Notes: a model not told the origin generated them from the sequence alone. Positions 9,976 to 19,674 are shown, counted from the stretch's first letter. The stretch: DNA of 64,000 bases from Mycolicibacterium duvalii (GCF_010726645.1 NZ_AP022563.1:3906001-3970000), one strand, 5' to 3'. Numbers and translations are program-made.

Positions 9976-10974
9976 TCATCGTCCAGCATCGCGCACCGAT
10001 ATCTGCTGCGTGCCCGATTCGCCGGCACCCCCCACCAGGGCGGTGCCGTCGGCCTCGCTGTCGAGTTTCCGCAGAATCAACCCCTCCCGCAACGCCCAGG
10101 GACAGATGTCCACCGTTTCGATACCGAGGGCTTTCATACTGGCCTCCGCCACCAGCGCGCCCGCAACGATCTGCGGCGCCCGGTCGGCGCTCACTCCTTC
10201 CAGCTCCGCACGGTCAGACGCGGTCATCCTAGAGATGAACGCTATGAGCTGGCGAAGCCCGGTGGCGGTCAGCGTCCGCTTGACCCGCGGACCGGCGCCC
10301 GAGGGCGCCGCGCCGGTCAGCCGCGCCAGGGAGCGGAAGGTCTTCGAGGTGGCCACCGCCAGGTCGGCCGGACCGGCCGCGGTGATGGCACCGCCGGTGC
10401 CGGCCAGCTCGTTGGCCAGCCAGTCCCGCAGCATGTTGACCCGGCGCCGGCCGGGCGGGTCGTCGGGCAGCCACTCCCGGGTCAGGCGACCGGCGCCCAG
10501 CGGCAACGACAGCGCGACGTCGGGTTCCTCGTCGACCCCGCTCGACAACTCCAGCGAGCCGCCGCCGATGTCGATATTGATGATGCGTCCGGCGCTCCAC
10601 CCGTACCACCGGCGCACCGCCAGGAACGTCAGCCGCGACTCGTCGACGCCGCTGAGCACCTGCAGCGCGACCCCCGTCTCGGCCCGCACCCGCGCCAGCA
10701 CGTCGTCGGAATTCGTCGCGTCCCGCACCGCGGAGGTGGCGAACGCCATCATCTCCGCGCAGCCCGAACTCCGGGCGATCTTGGCGAACTCGTCGACCGT
10801 GCTGATCAGCTTCTCGGCACCGCGCCGGGTGATCTTGCCCGAACTGTCTGTGGCCTCGGCCAGGCGCAGCGACGCCTTGGTCGAACTCATCGGGGTCGGG
10901 TGCCCACCGCGGCGCGCGTCCACCACCAACAGGTGGACGGTGTTGCTGCCCACGTCGAGCACGCCTAATCGCAC
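9976..10974 (-). CDS. ppx: Ppx/GppA-family exopolyphosphatase or pppGpp phosphohydrolase
   Basis: A 332-residue Ppx/GppA protein of the ASKHA (sugar kinase/Hsp70/actin) fold. The first phosphate loop is GVLDVGSNTVHLLVVD, the AFATSAVRDATN block follows, and the second loop is INIDIGGGSLEL. It is the short form without the C-terminal HD domain, as is Rv0496, which is reported to cleave short-chain polyphosphate. It heads the minus-strand run to proC. The GTG at 10974 is set by a TAGGTT -10 box six bases upstream. Confidence 0.85.
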   Translation of the reverse strand: MRLGVLDVGSNTVHLLVVDARRGGHPTPMSSTKASLRLAEATDSSGKITRRGAEKLISTVDEFAKIARSSGCAEMMAFATSAVRDATNSDDVLARVRAETGVALQVLSGVDESRLTFLAVRRWYGWSAGRIINIDIGGGSLELSSGVDEEPDVALSLPLGAGRLTREWLPDDPPGRRRVNMLRDWLANELAGTGGAITAAGPADLAVATSKTFRSLARLTGAAPSGAGPRVKRTLTATGLRQLIAFISRMTASDRAELEGVSADRAPQIVAGALVAEASMKALGIETVDICPWALREGLILRKLDSEADGTALVGGAGESGTQQISVRDAGR

Positions 10975-10980
10975 CCACCC

Positions 10981-10986
10981 AACCTA
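10981..10986 (-). promoter_or_regulatory. -10 box of a leaderless ppx promoter
   Basis: TAGGTT on the minus strand, six bases before the GTG at 10974. It would start the ppx-to-proC transcript at the start codon. Confidence 0.55.
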
Positions 10987-11007
10987 ATGGGTCTACCGTG
11001 GGAAACC

Positions 11008-11787
11008 GTGAGCGGATCGGACCATCCCGGTGAGGTCGAGCTGGATTTCGCCCGCGAGTGGGTGGAGTTCTACGACCCCGAGGACCCCACACATCTGATC
11101 GCGGCCGACATGACGTGGCTGCTGTCCCGGTGGACGTGCGTGTTCGGCACCCCCGCCTGCAAGGGCACCGTCGACGACCGCCCCGACGACGGATGTTGTT
11201 CGCACGGCGCGTTTCTGTCCGACGACGACGACCGCGCCAAGCTCGACGACGCGGTGCAGTTGCTGACCGACGAGGACTGGCAGTACCGCGAGAAGGGTTT
11301 GGGCAAGAAGGGGTACCTCGAGTGGGACGAAGTCGATGACGAACCCAACTTGCGGACCCGGAAGTACAAGGGCGCCTGCATCTTCCTGAACCGCCCGGGC
11401 TGGCCCGGCGGTATCGGATGCGCCCTGCACAGCAAGGCGCTCAAGCTGGGCGTCGAACCGCTGACGCTCAAGCCCGAGGTGTGCTGGCAGTTGCCGATCC
11501 GGCGCACCCAGGAATGGGTGACCCGCCCGGACGGTTCGGAGATCCTGCGCTCGACGATCACCGAATACGACCGGCGCGGCTGGGGCGAGGGCGGACTCGA
11601 CCTGACCTGGTACTGCACCGGTGATCCCAACGCGCACGTCGGCGAGAAGCCGGTGTGGCAGTCCTACGCTCCCGAGCTGACCGAACTGATCGGCGAGAAG
11701 GCCTACGCGGAGCTGGCGGCGATGTGCAAGCGCCGCAGCGCATTAGGACTGATCGCAGTGCATCCGGCCACCCGGGCCGCGGAGTGA
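11008..11787 (+). CDS. cysteine-rich conserved protein, Rv0495c-like
   Basis: A 259-residue protein of unknown molecular function, conserved in mycobacteria. It has many cysteines in a defined layout: WTCVFGTPACKG, DDGCCSHGAFL, KGACIFLNR, GIGCALHSKAL, EVCWQLP and WYCTG. That spacing suggests a bound metal or iron-sulfur centre. The start is chosen at GTG 11008, with TACCGT eight bases upstream; an in-frame ATG at 10987 would add seven residues. It diverges from ppx and ends four bases before regX3, which is convergent. I do not assign an activity. Confidence 0.75.
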   Translation: MSGSDHPGEVELDFAREWVEFYDPEDPTHLIAADMTWLLSRWTCVFGTPACKGTVDDRPDDGCCSHGAFLSDDDDRAKLDDAVQLLTDEDWQYREKGLGKKGYLEWDEVDDEPNLRTRKYKGACIFLNRPGWPGGIGCALHSKALKLGVEPLTLKPEVCWQLPIRRTQEWVTRPDGSEILRSTITEYDRRGWGEGGLDLTWYCTGDPNAHVGEKPVWQSYAPELTELIGEKAYAELAAMCKRRSALGLIAVHPATRAAE

Positions 11788-11791
11788 GCGG

Positions 11792-12478
11792 CTACCCCTC
11801 GAGCTTGTAACCCAGCCCGCGAACGGTGACCAGGTGCACCGGGTTGGCCGGGTCGGCCTCGATCTTGCTGCGCAGCCGTTTGACGTGCACGTCGAGGGTC
11901 TTGGTGTCTCCGACGTAATCGGCGCCCCACACCCGGTCGATGAGCTGGCCGCGGGTCAGCACCCGTCCGCTGTTGCGCATCAGGTATTCCAGCAGGTCGA
12001 ACTCCTTGAGCGGCAACGTGATCGGATTGCCGTTGACGCTGACCACGTGACGTTCGACGTCCATCCGGACCGGGCCGGACTCCAGCACCCCGTCATCGAG
12101 CCCGAGTTCCTCGTGATCGGCGCCGCGCCGCAGCACCGCCCGGATCCGCGCGATCAGTTCGCGCGCGGAGTACGGCTTGGTGACGTAGTCGTCGGCGCCG
12201 AGTTCCAGGCCGACCACCTTGTCGATCTCGCTGTCCCGGGCGGTCACCATGATGACCGGCACACTCGAGCGGGACCGCAGCTGCCGGCACACGTCGGTGC
12301 CGCTCATCCCGGGCAGCATCAGATCGAGCAGCACGATGTCGGCGCCGGCGCGGTCGAACTCGGCCAGGGCCGAGGGGCCGTCGGTCACCACGGTGGTCTC
12401 GAAGCCCTCCTTGCGCAGCAGGAACGCCAGGGGATCGGCCAAGGACTCCTCGTCCTCCACGATCAACACACTGGTCAT
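11792..12478 (-). CDS. regX3: phosphate-responsive response regulator RegX3
   Basis: OmpR/PhoB-type response regulator of 228 residues. The receiver domain has the acidic pocket in VEDEES, the phosphoacceptor Asp52 in LLDLMLPGMSG, Thr in VTAR and the conserved Lys in YVTKPYSARE. The C-terminal winged helix includes LPLKEFDLLEYLM and DVHVKRLRSKIE. Partner of SenX3, directly upstream with a seven-base gap; in mycobacteria this pair activates phosphate-uptake genes when phosphate is short. The ATG at 12478 gives the usual length. Confidence 0.95.
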   Translation of the reverse strand: MTSVLIVEDEESLADPLAFLLRKEGFETTVVTDGPSALAEFDRAGADIVLLDLMLPGMSGTDVCRQLRSRSSVPVIMVTARDSEIDKVVGLELGADDYVTKPYSARELIARIRAVLRRGADHEELGLDDGVLESGPVRMDVERHVVSVNGNPITLPLKEFDLLEYLMRNSGRVLTRGQLIDRVWGADYVGDTKTLDVHVKRLRSKIEADPANPVHLVTVRGLGYKLEG

Positions 12479-12485
12479 CGATGCA

Positions 12486-13664
12486 CTAGTCCTCTCGTTC
12501 GTCGTGTTCGGAGTCTTCGTCAGGCAGATACGCCGGAATCGACAACGTGAACGTCGATCCGGTTCCCGGCCGACTCCACAGCCGGATGGATCCGTTGTGG
12601 TTGGCGGCAACGTGTTTGACGATCGCCAGGCCCAGACCGGTGCCGCCGGTGGCGCGGGAGCGGGCCTTGTCCACCCGGAAGAACCGTTCGAACACCCGCT
12701 CCTGGTCGGCCGGGGCGATACCGATCCCGCGGTCGGTGACCGCGATCTCGATCGTGTTGCCGATGCGGCGCCGGCTGATCGACACCGAGGAGCCGTGCGG
12801 TGAATAGGCGATGGCGTTGGACACGAGGTTGGCGATCGCGGTCACCAGCAGCGTCTGGTCACCCAGCACCCGGAAGCCGGTGGGAGCGTCGGTGGTGATC
12901 GCGATGTCGGCGTTGTCGGCGGCCACCTTGTGCCGGGACAGCGCCTCGGAGACCACGCTGTCCACTTCGACGACCCCCAGATCAGGCAGCGCCTCGGCGC
13001 CCTGCAGCCGGGACAGTTCGATCAGTTCACCCACCATGTCGGCCAGTCGGTTGGATTCGGCGACGATCTTCTCGGCGAAATGCCGCACCGTGTCGGCGTC
13101 GTCGGCCGACGCCAGCACCGCTTCTGCCAGCACGCTCATCGCCCCGACCGGGGTCTTGAGCTCGTGGCTGACGTTGGCCACGAAATCGCGGCGGGTGGCT
13201 TCCATCCGCGCCTGCTCGGACTGGTCGAAGACGTAGATCACCGCGAACCGCCTGTCGGCTTCGGTGAGCAGCCGGACATGTCCGCGCACCGACAAACCCG
13301 AGCGGCCGGACCGGCTCGAGGGGCGCGACAGGTCGATCTCGACGTCGGCGCCGGTGGCCAGGGTGCGCCGCGCGCCCTCCCACGCCCGGTCGTCGAGCAG
13401 CCGATCGCGCACCACCCCGAGTTCCTCGGCGCGGTCGTTGCAGTACACAACGTCACGGAAGGTGTCGACGACCACCACACCGTTGGGTGATTGCGCGGCG
13501 ATGCGCTCGAGCATCTGGGAGACGGTGAGCCCGGACTGCGCCGCGGCCCGGCGCTGTCGACGGTCGTTCAGGCGCGGAGCCACTCGGGCCCCGACCGCCA
13601 CACCGACCGGCATCGCCAGCAGTGCCACGATCGCTGCGAGCAGCAGCGCCGATACGACACTCAC
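12486..13664 (-). CDS. senX3: sensor histidine kinase SenX3
   Basis: Membrane sensor kinase of 392 residues: an N-terminal hydrophobic segment (about 5-28), a PAS-like region (about 45-150), the H-box FVANVSHELKTPVGAM with His167, the N-box LVSNAIAYSP, G1 TDRGIGIAP and G2 GTGLGLAIVKHV. It phosphorylates RegX3 and, as known for the family, responds to phosphate through the Pst/PhoU system. The GTG at 13664 is preceded by TACGAT and exactly six bases, a leaderless arrangement. It has only two Asp/Glu-rich residues stretches after the catalytic domain and ends seven bases before regX3. Confidence 0.95.
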   Translation of the reverse strand: MSVVSALLLAAIVALLAMPVGVAVGARVAPRLNDRRQRRAAAQSGLTVSQMLERIAAQSPNGVVVVDTFRDVVYCNDRAEELGVVRDRLLDDRAWEGARRTLATGADVEIDLSRPSSRSGRSGLSVRGHVRLLTEADRRFAVIYVFDQSEQARMEATRRDFVANVSHELKTPVGAMSVLAEAVLASADDADTVRHFAEKIVAESNRLADMVGELIELSRLQGAEALPDLGVVEVDSVVSEALSRHKVAADNADIAITTDAPTGFRVLGDQTLLVTAIANLVSNAIAYSPHGSSVSISRRRIGNTIEIAVTDRGIGIAPADQERVFERFFRVDKARSRATGGTGLGLAIVKHVAANHNGSIRLWSRPGTGSTFTLSIPAYLPDEDSEHDERED

Positions 13665-13670
13665 GCGATG

Positions 13671-13676
13671 ATCGTA
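13671..13676 (-). promoter_or_regulatory. -10 box of a leaderless senX3 promoter
   Basis: TACGAT on the minus strand, six bases before the GTG at 13664. A GTTCACC element (13684-13690, minus strand) lies just upstream, where a -35 region would be. Confidence 0.6.
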
Positions 13677-13745
13677 CGTACCGGGTGAACGTCATCCCAG
13701 CAGCGTGCGGCCAGATCGGGACAACTCACACCGCGAAAGACGAGT

Positions 13746-13789
13746 GTTCGGCGCGTCGTCGCGCGCTGTTCACCTGACGTTCGTCCCCG
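13746..13789 (+). promoter_or_regulatory. PHO-box-like GTTC repeats upstream of senX3
   Basis: Between gpmA and senX3, GTTC begins at 13746, 13768 and 13779, all on an 11-base grid; the two complete units are GTTCACCTGAC and GTTCGTCCCCG. Eleven-base direct repeats with GTTCACC are the pattern of actinobacterial PHO boxes bound by PhoB-type regulators, so this is a candidate RegX3 autoregulatory site. A single GTTCACC on the other strand at 13684-13690 may belong to it. Confidence 0.5.
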
Positions 13790-13814
13790 GTGCCGGTCCC
13801 GCCCCGGCGCTGCG

Positions 13815-14567
13815 CTACTTCGCGCCCTGGGCGGCCACCGCCGCCGCCCCGGCGGCTGCGGCGTCGGGGTCGAGATACGTGCCGCCCTGGCGGACCGGCG
13901 ACAGGTTCTCATCCAAGTCGTAGCGCAGCGGGATCCCGGTCGGGATGTTGAGCCCGACGACGTCGTCGTCGCTCATGCCGTCCAGATACTTGACCAGCGC
14001 GCGCAGCGAGTTGCCGTGCGCGGCGATCAGCACCGTCTTCCCCGCTTTCAGGTCCGGCACGATGGTCTCGGTGTAGTACGGGACGAAGCGCTCCACCACG
14101 TCCTTGAGGCACTCGGTCAGCGGCGGGCCGCCCGGCACGTCGGCGTAGCGCGGATCGGCGTCCTGGCTGAACTGCGACCCAACCTCGATGGCCGGCGGCG
14201 GGGTGTCGTAGCTGCGCCGCCACGCCATGAACTGCTCATCGCCGTACTTGGCCTTGGTCTCGGCTTTGTCGAGTCCCTGCAGCGCGCCGTAGTGGCGCTC
14301 GTTGAGCCGCCAGTCGCGGTGCACCGGGATCCAGTGCCGGTCGGCCTTGTCCAGGGCGAGGTTGGCGGTGGTGATGGCGCGACGCAGCAGCGAGGTGTAG
14401 ACGACGTCGGGCAGCCGGTCCTGCTCGGCGAGCAACTCGCCGGCGCGGGCGGCCTCGGCGCGGCCCTTGTCGGTCAGATCGACGTCGACCCAGCCGGTGA
14501 ACAGGTTCAGCGCGTTCCACTCACTCTCGCCGTGGCGGAGCAGGATCAGCGTCGCGGTATCTGCCAT
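13815..14567 (-). CDS. gpmA: 2,3-bisphosphoglycerate-dependent phosphoglycerate mutase
   Basis: Interconverts 3- and 2-phosphoglycerate in glycolysis. The 250-residue protein has the catalytic-histidine motif LLRHGESEWN near the N-terminus, the family block GWVDVDLTDKG, LNERHYGALQGLDK, and the second histidine motif VLIAAHGNSLRALVKYLDG. The ATG at 14567 matches the known mycobacterial N-terminus (MADT...); another in-frame ATG lies three codons upstream. It is 26 bases downstream of the YbjN gene and is followed by the senX3 promoter region. Confidence 0.95.
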   Translation of the reverse strand: MADTATLILLRHGESEWNALNLFTGWVDVDLTDKGRAEAARAGELLAEQDRLPDVVYTSLLRRAITTANLALDKADRHWIPVHRDWRLNERHYGALQGLDKAETKAKYGDEQFMAWRRSYDTPPPAIEVGSQFSQDADPRYADVPGGPPLTECLKDVVERFVPYYTETIVPDLKAGKTVLIAAHGNSLRALVKYLDGMSDDDVVGLNIPTGIPLRYDLDENLSPVRQGGTYLDPDAAAAGAAAVAAQGAK

Positions 14568-14593
14568 GTAGGGCATCTTCTCACGCGCGCAGA

Positions 14594-15118
14594 TCAGTCG
14601 TCGGAGTCGCTGATGAGGTGCTCGAAGGCGCGCAGGTTCTGCAGCGACTCACCCCGCGACACCCGCCATTCCCACTCTTTTTCGATCGACGAGCGGAACC
14701 CCAACTCGAGCAGCGTGTTGAAGTCCGAGTCGACGGCCTCGAGGACCTGGCCCAGGACCCGGTCGACCTCGTCAGGGGTCACCGACGCCAGCGCCATCCG
14801 GCCGACGAGGTAGATGTCGCCGACGTTGTCGAGGGTGTACGCGACCCCGTAGAGCCTGCGGTTGCGCTTGAGCAGGAAGCGGTAGACGCCCTCGTGGTTC
14901 TCGTCGGGTCGTCGGCAGACGAACGCCTCGATGCGCACCGAGTGCTCACCGACCGACAGGATGGTGTTGGTCTTCAGGCGCCGCTCGCCGGGCAGTTCCA
15001 CCACGACCCCGGGCAGGCCGCCGTGGGCGCCCTTGTGATGGAAGTAGGGCAGCTCGTGTTCGTGGAGGGTCTTCTCGATGACCGCGACCACGGTGTCGGG
15101 AGTGGCCGGGGCACTCAT
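14594..15118 (-). CDS. YbjN-domain protein
   Basis: A 174-residue YbjN-fold protein (type III secretion chaperone-like fold), like Rv0487. It has the segments PYFHHKGAHGG, TILSVGEHSVRIEAFVCRRP and VGDIYLVGRM typical of the actinobacterial group. Its ATG overlaps the mshA stop codon as ATGA, so the two are translationally coupled. Function is unknown; YbjN proteins in other bacteria affect stress and motility regulation. The longer upstream frame overlaps mshA and is not used. Confidence 0.8.
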   Translation of the reverse strand: MSAPATPDTVVAVIEKTLHEHELPYFHHKGAHGGLPGVVVELPGERRLKTNTILSVGEHSVRIEAFVCRRPDENHEGVYRFLLKRNRRLYGVAYTLDNVGDIYLVGRMALASVTPDEVDRVLGQVLEAVDSDFNTLLELGFRSSIEKEWEWRVSRGESLQNLRAFEHLISDSDD

Positions 15119-16440
15119 GCCGACACCCCGCGCCGCAGCGAGAAGCGGCGGCCCTGGCGCACCGCGGAGAGTGCCGTCGCATCGGCCGCCTTCGCGTCCC
15201 GGTGATCGGCCATGGCACGTCCGTAGCTGTCCAGCAGCGCATCGACGGTGTGCCTCCACGAGAACGTGGCGGCGTGCTCGACCGCGGCCGTGGTCATCCC
15301 GGCCGGGTCGCCGGCGAACACCCGTGCGAGCGTGGCGGCCCAGTCGTCGATGTCGTGGCCGTCGACCAGGGCTCCGCTGGCGCCGTCGCGTACCGCGACC
15401 GGTAGCCCGCCCACCGCCGCGGCGACGACCGGCGTACCGCAGGCCTGCGCCTCCACCGCGACCAGCCCGAACGACTCCGAATAGCTCGGGACGGCGACGA
15501 TGTCGGCGGCGCGGTAGACGCGGACCAGGTCCTCTCGGGACTGCGGGGGAAGGAAAGTCACACGCTCGGTGATACCCAGCTCGGCGGCCAGGTGAACCAG
15601 GCGCTCCGGGGTGGCCAGTCCGCTTCCCGACGGTCCGCCGGCGATGACCACCCGGACCCCGGGCAACCGCGCGGCCGCGCGCAGCAACACGTCGGGAGCT
15701 TTGAGCGGCTGGATGCGGCCGACGAACGCGACGATCGGCTCGTCGACGGGCAACCCCAGCTGGGCCCGTGCCACTGCGCGTTCGCCGGGGGTGAACGTGT
15801 CGAGGTCGACGCCGGGGTGCACGACGTCGATGCGGGCCGGGTCTGCGTGATGCAGCGAGACCAGTTGCTGCGCCTCATGTTCGGTGTTGACGATGAGCCG
15901 GTCGGCCTCGTCGGCGACCTGTTGCTCCCCGATGGACCGCATCGGCGGTTCGGGACTGTCCCCGTCGGCCAGCGACGCGTTCTTGACCGCGGCCAGGGTA
16001 TGCGCGGTGTGGACCAGCGGCACAGCCCAGCGATCGGCGGCCAGCCAGCCCACCTGACCGGACAGCCAGTAGTGCGAATGCACCACGTCGTAATAGCCCG
16101 GCTCGTGCGTCGCCTCGGCCCGCAGCACCCCCGCGGTGAACGCGCACAGCTGGGTCGGCAGGTCGTTCTTGTCCAGCCCCTCGAACGGTCCGGCCACCAC
16201 GTTGCGCACCAGCACGCCGGGAGCCACCTTCACCACCGGCGGGTCGGCCGAGGACGTCGCCCGGGTGAAGATCTCCACGTCCACGCCGCGGCGGGCCAAC
16301 TCGAGCGCCGTGTGCAGCACGTAGACGTTCATGCCGCCCGCGTCGCCGGTTCCCGGCTGGGCCAGTGGCGAGGTGTGCACGGACAGCACCGCCACCCGGC
16401 GCGGCTGCGGCAGTCCGGACGGATCGGTCGCTAGAGACAC
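15115..16440 (-). CDS. mshA: D-inositol-3-phosphate glycosyltransferase (mycothiol)
   Basis: Transfers GlcNAc from UDP-GlcNAc to 1D-inositol 3-phosphate, the first step of mycothiol synthesis. The 441-residue GT4 protein has a GT-B fold: the N-terminal lobe contains QPGTGDAGGMNVYVL and VVHSHYWLSGQVGW, the C-terminal lobe has FVGRIQPLKAPDVLL and the ESFGLVAVEAQACGTPVVAAAVGG nucleotide-sugar region. Start is GTG at 16440. It leads a minus-strand unit with the YbjN gene and gpmA. Confidence 0.95.
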   Translation of the reverse strand: MSLATDPSGLPQPRRVAVLSVHTSPLAQPGTGDAGGMNVYVLHTALELARRGVDVEIFTRATSSADPPVVKVAPGVLVRNVVAGPFEGLDKNDLPTQLCAFTAGVLRAEATHEPGYYDVVHSHYWLSGQVGWLAADRWAVPLVHTAHTLAAVKNASLADGDSPEPPMRSIGEQQVADEADRLIVNTEHEAQQLVSLHHADPARIDVVHPGVDLDTFTPGERAVARAQLGLPVDEPIVAFVGRIQPLKAPDVLLRAAARLPGVRVVIAGGPSGSGLATPERLVHLAAELGITERVTFLPPQSREDLVRVYRAADIVAVPSYSESFGLVAVEAQACGTPVVAAAVGGLPVAVRDGASGALVDGHDIDDWAATLARVFAGDPAGMTTAAVEHAATFSWRHTVDALLDSYGRAMADHRDAKAADATALSAVRQGRRFSLRRGVSA

Positions 16441-16525
16441 ACCGTCATGTCTACACCGCCCGCGCGGCGACCGGACTCACGCACCGGCCTCGGCGCGACC
16501 CGCGCGACGGCTCCACCGGGCCGCC

Positions 16526-16531
16526 TAGTGT
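16526..16531 (+). promoter_or_regulatory. -10 box of a leaderless SDR promoter
   Basis: TAGTGT, seven bases before the ATG at 16539. It fixes the start of the short-chain dehydrogenase, whose upstream frame is open much further. Confidence 0.5.
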
Positions 16532-16538
16532 TGAGGCC

Positions 16539-17297
16539 ATGACGACGCCTACTGACACCCGCCGAGTCGCCGTGGTCACCGGCGCCAGCGCCGGAATCGG
16601 CGCGGCCACTGCGAGAACCCTTGCCGCACAGGGCTTTCACGTGGTCTGCGTGGCCCGCCGGGAGGCCCCGATCCAGGCGCTGGCCGCGGAGATCGACGGC
16701 ACCGCGATCGTGGCCGACGTCACCGACGCGACGGCGGTGGCGGCGATGGCCGGCCGGCTGGACCGGGTGGACGTGCTGGTCAACAACGCCGGCGGGGCCC
16801 GCGGGCTGGAGCCGGTGGCCGATGCGGACATCGACCACTGGCGGTGGATGTGGGAGGCCAACGTGCTGGGCACCCTGCACGTCACCCGCGCGCTGCTGGG
16901 AAAGCTGATCGACTCCGGCGACGGCCTGATCGTCACGGTCACCTCCATCGCGGCGGTGGAGATCTACGACAACGGCGGCGGATACACCTCGGCCAAGCAC
17001 GCCCAAGGCGTGCTGCACCGCACGCTGCGCAGCGAGCTGCTCGGAAAACCGGTGCGGCTGACCGAGGTCGCGCCCGGGATGGTCAAGACCGACTTCTCGC
17101 TGAACCGCTTCTCCGGCGACGCCGAACGCGCCGAGAAGGTCTACGAGGGCGTCACCCCGCTGGTGGCCGAGGACATCGCCGAGGTGATCGGCTTCGTCGC
17201 CAGCCGGCCCTCGCACGTCGACCTGGACTTGATCGTGGTCCGCCCGCGCGACCAGGTCAGCGGCGCGGCCGGTTCCCGCTTCCACCGGGTCACCTAG
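16539..17297 (+). CDS. short-chain dehydrogenase/reductase
   Basis: Classical SDR of 252 residues, like Rv0484c. The cofactor loop is VVTGASAGIGAAT, NNAGG follows, then the catalytic Ser in VTVTSIAAVE and the Tyr/Lys pair in GGGYTSAKHAQG. An acidic or NADP-type choice is suggested by CVARRE after beta2, which favours NADP(H). The substrate is unknown. It diverges from mshA, and its last four bases overlap the end of the convergent L,D-transpeptidase gene. Confidence 0.8.
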   Translation: MTTPTDTRRVAVVTGASAGIGAATARTLAAQGFHVVCVARREAPIQALAAEIDGTAIVADVTDATAVAAMAGRLDRVDVLVNNAGGARGLEPVADADIDHWRWMWEANVLGTLHVTRALLGKLIDSGDGLIVTVTSIAAVEIYDNGGGYTSAKHAQGVLHRTLRSELLGKPVRLTEVAPGMVKTDFSLNRFSGDAERAEKVYEGVTPLVAEDIAEVIGFVASRPSHVDLDLIVVRPRDQVSGAAGSRFHRVT

Positions 17298-18583
17298 CCG
17301 CCGGGTCGGGCCCCGGCCGGCTGGGGCGCCTGCGACGGCGTCACCGGCGCGGTGTCGGGAATGGTGTCCGGCGACTTCCGGTCGGACAACGCCGACATCG
17401 CCACCCACTCCTCCCACGGGACCGCCCAGTCCCAGATGTCACCGTCGGCGTAGGACAGTTGGAGCCGGGTGCCGGTGACCTCGACCGGATCGCCGTAGAC
17501 CGCGGTGTGGAAGTACTGCTCGGCGTCTTCCAGCGACAGGTTGATGCAACCGTTGGTGACGTTGCTGTTGCCCTGGGAGCCCAGGCTGGCCGGGTTGGCG
17601 TGGATGAACTCGCCGTTGTTGGAGATCCGCACCGCGAACCGTTCCCGCACGTTGGCGTAGCCGGCCGCCGGGTTGGTCATGTAGAAGTCCTCGTACTTCT
17701 CGGTGACCACGTGCACGCCGCTGCGGGTGACGTTGCGGTCCAGGTCGCCCTCGCCGTAGCTGCACGGGAAGTCCATGATCACCGCGCCGGCGCCGTCGAG
17801 CACCTGGATGCGGTGGCTGCCGGCCTCGGCCTTGACGACCTGGCGGCGGCCGATGGCGAAGTCCAGCGTGGAGTCGGCCGCGCCGTAGGCGCCGTCGCCG
17901 AACGGCACCCCGTAGAGCTTCGCGTCGACGTGCACCGTGGTGCCGGCCGGGTAGTACTCGCGGGTCCGCCAGTGCGCGCGGGATCCGGCGGCCTCGTCGG
18001 GCAGCCAGGCCCAGCCACCCTCGACCTGCGGGCTGGTGGTGACCGTGAGAGCCTTCTCCACCTGCGCGCGGGCCGACTCCGGGATCGACGCGTTGAACTG
18101 CAGGATGATCGGGGCGGCGACCCCCACCGTCTGGCCGTCGGCGAGCTGGAAGCGGCCGTTGACCTGGGTGGCCGGGCTGACGGTGGTGAATGCGCCCGCC
18201 ACCGGCACGGTGGCGCCGTCGGCGCCCAGTGCCCTGCCCGACCAGGTGTAGGTCATGCCGTAACCCAGTGGCTCGGTGACCGTGAACGACGTCCGCTCCG
18301 GGTTCACCTCCCCCGCCACCACCTTGCCGTTGGTGTTGGTCAGGCGGATGTCGGCGAGGGTGCCGTCCTCGACGCGCACCGCGATACGGGCGGTGGGGTT
18401 GACCTCCTGCGCCGCGTCGGCCGGGTCGAAGGTGACCTTCGGCTGCGCGGGGGCATCGTCGGCGACGTCGCCGAGCGGCCCGCCGCCGGACCCGCAGGCC
18501 GCCAGTGCGCCGGGTGCGACCACCCCGACGGCCAGTGCGGCCAACGCGCGGCGCCTGCTCAGCGCCGGGTGTGCAGAACTCAC
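17294..18583 (-). CDS. lprQ: L,D-transpeptidase lipoprotein LprQ (Ldt5-type)
   Basis: Peptidoglycan cross-linking enzyme (3-3 links), 429 residues. The signal region has SRRRALAAL and a lipobox ending in Cys30 (GALAAC), so the mature protein is anchored in the outer leaflet of the plasma membrane. Two Ig-like domains precede the YkuD catalytic domain, which has His328 in FIHANPASLG and the nucleophile Cys346 in TNGCINLS, where most Ldts have SHGC. A proline-rich tail follows. The sequence matches the LdtMt5 (Rv0483) class, which differs from LdtMt2 in the active-site loop. murB lies 15 bases upstream on the same strand. Confidence 0.9.
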   Translation of the reverse strand: MSSAHPALSRRRALAALAVGVVAPGALAACGSGGGPLGDVADDAPAQPKVTFDPADAAQEVNPTARIAVRVEDGTLADIRLTNTNGKVVAGEVNPERTSFTVTEPLGYGMTYTWSGRALGADGATVPVAGAFTTVSPATQVNGRFQLADGQTVGVAAPIILQFNASIPESARAQVEKALTVTTSPQVEGGWAWLPDEAAGSRAHWRTREYYPAGTTVHVDAKLYGVPFGDGAYGAADSTLDFAIGRRQVVKAEAGSHRIQVLDGAGAVIMDFPCSYGEGDLDRNVTRSGVHVVTEKYEDFYMTNPAAGYANVRERFAVRISNNGEFIHANPASLGSQGNSNVTNGCINLSLEDAEQYFHTAVYGDPVEVTGTRLQLSYADGDIWDWAVPWEEWVAMSALSDRKSPDTIPDTAPVTPSQAPQPAGARPGG

Positions 18584-18598
18584 ACCCGTCGACAGTAC

Positions 18599-19648
<1,050 letters not shown>

Positions 19649-19656
19649 GGCCGCTA

Positions 19657-19666
19657 ACGGTAGCGT
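19657..19666. promoter_or_regulatory. bidirectional promoter core with -10 boxes sharing TA
   Basis: ACGGTAGCGT reads as TAGCGT rightwards and TACCGT leftwards, sharing the TA at 19661-19662. Each -10 lies eight bases from its start codon (ATG 19675 rightwards, GTG 19648 leftwards), so both transcripts could be leaderless. Confidence 0.5.
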
Positions 19667-19674
19667 GGTTTGCT

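Noticed and set aside
12479..12485. MIRU-type repeat between senX3 and regX3
   Set aside because: The gap is seven bases and holds no repeat.
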